A stretch of DNA of 5,470 bases from NCBI GenBank assembly GCA_007135435.1, contig SLIW01000229.1, positions 1 through 5,470 on the forward strand. Direction: 5' to 3'. Made by a program: the position numbers and the translations under genes. This DNA is from Natronomonas sp. Its GTDB lineage: Archaea > Halobacteriota > Halobacteria > Halobacteriales > Haloarculaceae. A model generated the notes under the pieces. The model searched no databases. It was not told where the DNA came from and saw only the letters and a list, made by a program, of their open reading frames with translations. Of this stretch, positions 5,254-5,470 are shown piece by piece (positions within the stretch are counted from its first letter, which is position 1; the number at the start of each line of letters is the position of its first letter).

Positions 5254-5271
5254 CGCGGAGTCCGGTCCGCG
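5254..5271 (+). terminator. Hairpin just after hisD stop codon
   Basis: CGCGGA (5254-5259) pairs with TCCGCG (5266-5271) around a 6-nt loop, beginning two bases after the stop codon. The position suits a transcript-end structure. Archaeal termination depends mainly on T-tracts, and none follows, so the terminator role is weakly supported. Confidence 0.35.
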
Positions 5272-5289
5272 AGGGTCCACGCAGTGGCT

Positions 5290-5433
5290 GCCTGGCCCCC
5301 TTGCCACCTGTTCGCCTGGCCGCCTGGCCGCCTGTCAGACTGACCGACTGGCCGACTAGCCGTCGGGCCGTCGGGCCGTCGGGCCGTCGAGCCGTCGAGC
5401 CGTCGAGCCGTCGAGCCGTCGAGCCGCTTGGCC
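5290..5433. repeat. 8-bp tandem repeat array, 18 units, downstream of hisD
   Basis: Eighteen contiguous 8-bp units run without a phase shift. In order they are GCCTGGCC, CCCTTGCC, ACCTGTTC, GCCTGGCC twice, GCCTGTCA, GACTGACC, GACTGGCC, GACTAGCC, GTCGGGCC three times (5362-5385), GTCGAGCC five times (5386-5425) and GCTTGGCC (5426-5433). Variants are clustered in blocks and change stepwise along the array. The right half is homogeneous and the left half degenerate, the pattern expected from repeated local duplication. A period of 8 does not keep the reading frame, so the array is very unlikely to be coding. It fills most of the gap between hisD and the promoter-like box at the window end. Confidence 0.93.
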
Positions 5434-5456
5434 GGATGGGCCGACCAGGGGACCGA

Positions 5457-5464
5457 CGTTTAAG
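5457..5464 (+). promoter_or_regulatory. TATA-like box for a gene beyond the window
   Basis: CGTTTAAG contains TTTAA in otherwise GC-rich sequence, directly after the 8-bp array. It resembles a haloarchaeal TATA box on the plus strand and predicts a transcript start about 25 nt further on, outside the window. TTTAA is symmetric enough that either direction is possible. Confidence 0.4.
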
Positions 5465-5470
5465 GCGCCA

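Noticed and set aside
5290..5433. Possible CRISPR array in the repeated region after hisD
   Set aside because: Units are 8 bp and directly contiguous, with no spacers of unique sequence and no cas genes nearby.

Overview
The window looks like chromosomal DNA from a haloarchaeon (class Halobacteria). It is very GC-rich, third codon positions are mostly G or C, and the soluble proteins are strongly acidic. Several start codons sit about 27-30 nt downstream of a TATA-like box with little or no leader, as in haloarchaeal leaderless mRNAs. I infer the lineage from these traits; I cannot name a genus.

Layout. Positions 1-139 hold the end of an 18-bp tandem repeat and a small inverted repeat, with no supported gene. 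Two overlapping minus-strand genes (140-766 and 763-1488) encode multi-pass membrane proteins that appear to be a diverged tandem pair; the downstream one resembles the YjdF/DUF2238 type. A 256-bp divergent intergenic region leads to a plus-strand MTH865-family gene (1745-1999). Six copies of a 21-bp tandem repeat start at its stop codon. Next come a 70-residue two-helix membrane protein (2251-2463) and a membrane-anchored winged-helix regulator (2573-3220). The 3' end of the regulator gene overlaps, convergently by 44 bp, a minus-strand DtxR/MntR-family metal-dependent repressor (3177-3854). Divergent from that repressor is hisD (3975-5252), an apparently complete histidinol dehydrogenase. 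The last 218 bp hold an 18-unit, 8-bp tandem array and a promoter-like TTTAA box for a gene beyond the window.

How the genes work together. The membrane pair is almost certainly co-transcribed, because the stop codon of the first overlaps a GTG start of the second. The other genes look like separate transcription units. hisD supplies the last step of histidine biosynthesis and probably has no link to the neighbouring metal regulator beyond shared intergenic DNA.

I see no defence system, mobile element, CRISPR array or RNA gene. The least ordinary content is the set of three unrelated short tandem repeats in intergenic DNA, the diverged membrane-protein pair, and the overlapping tail-to-tail regulator genes.
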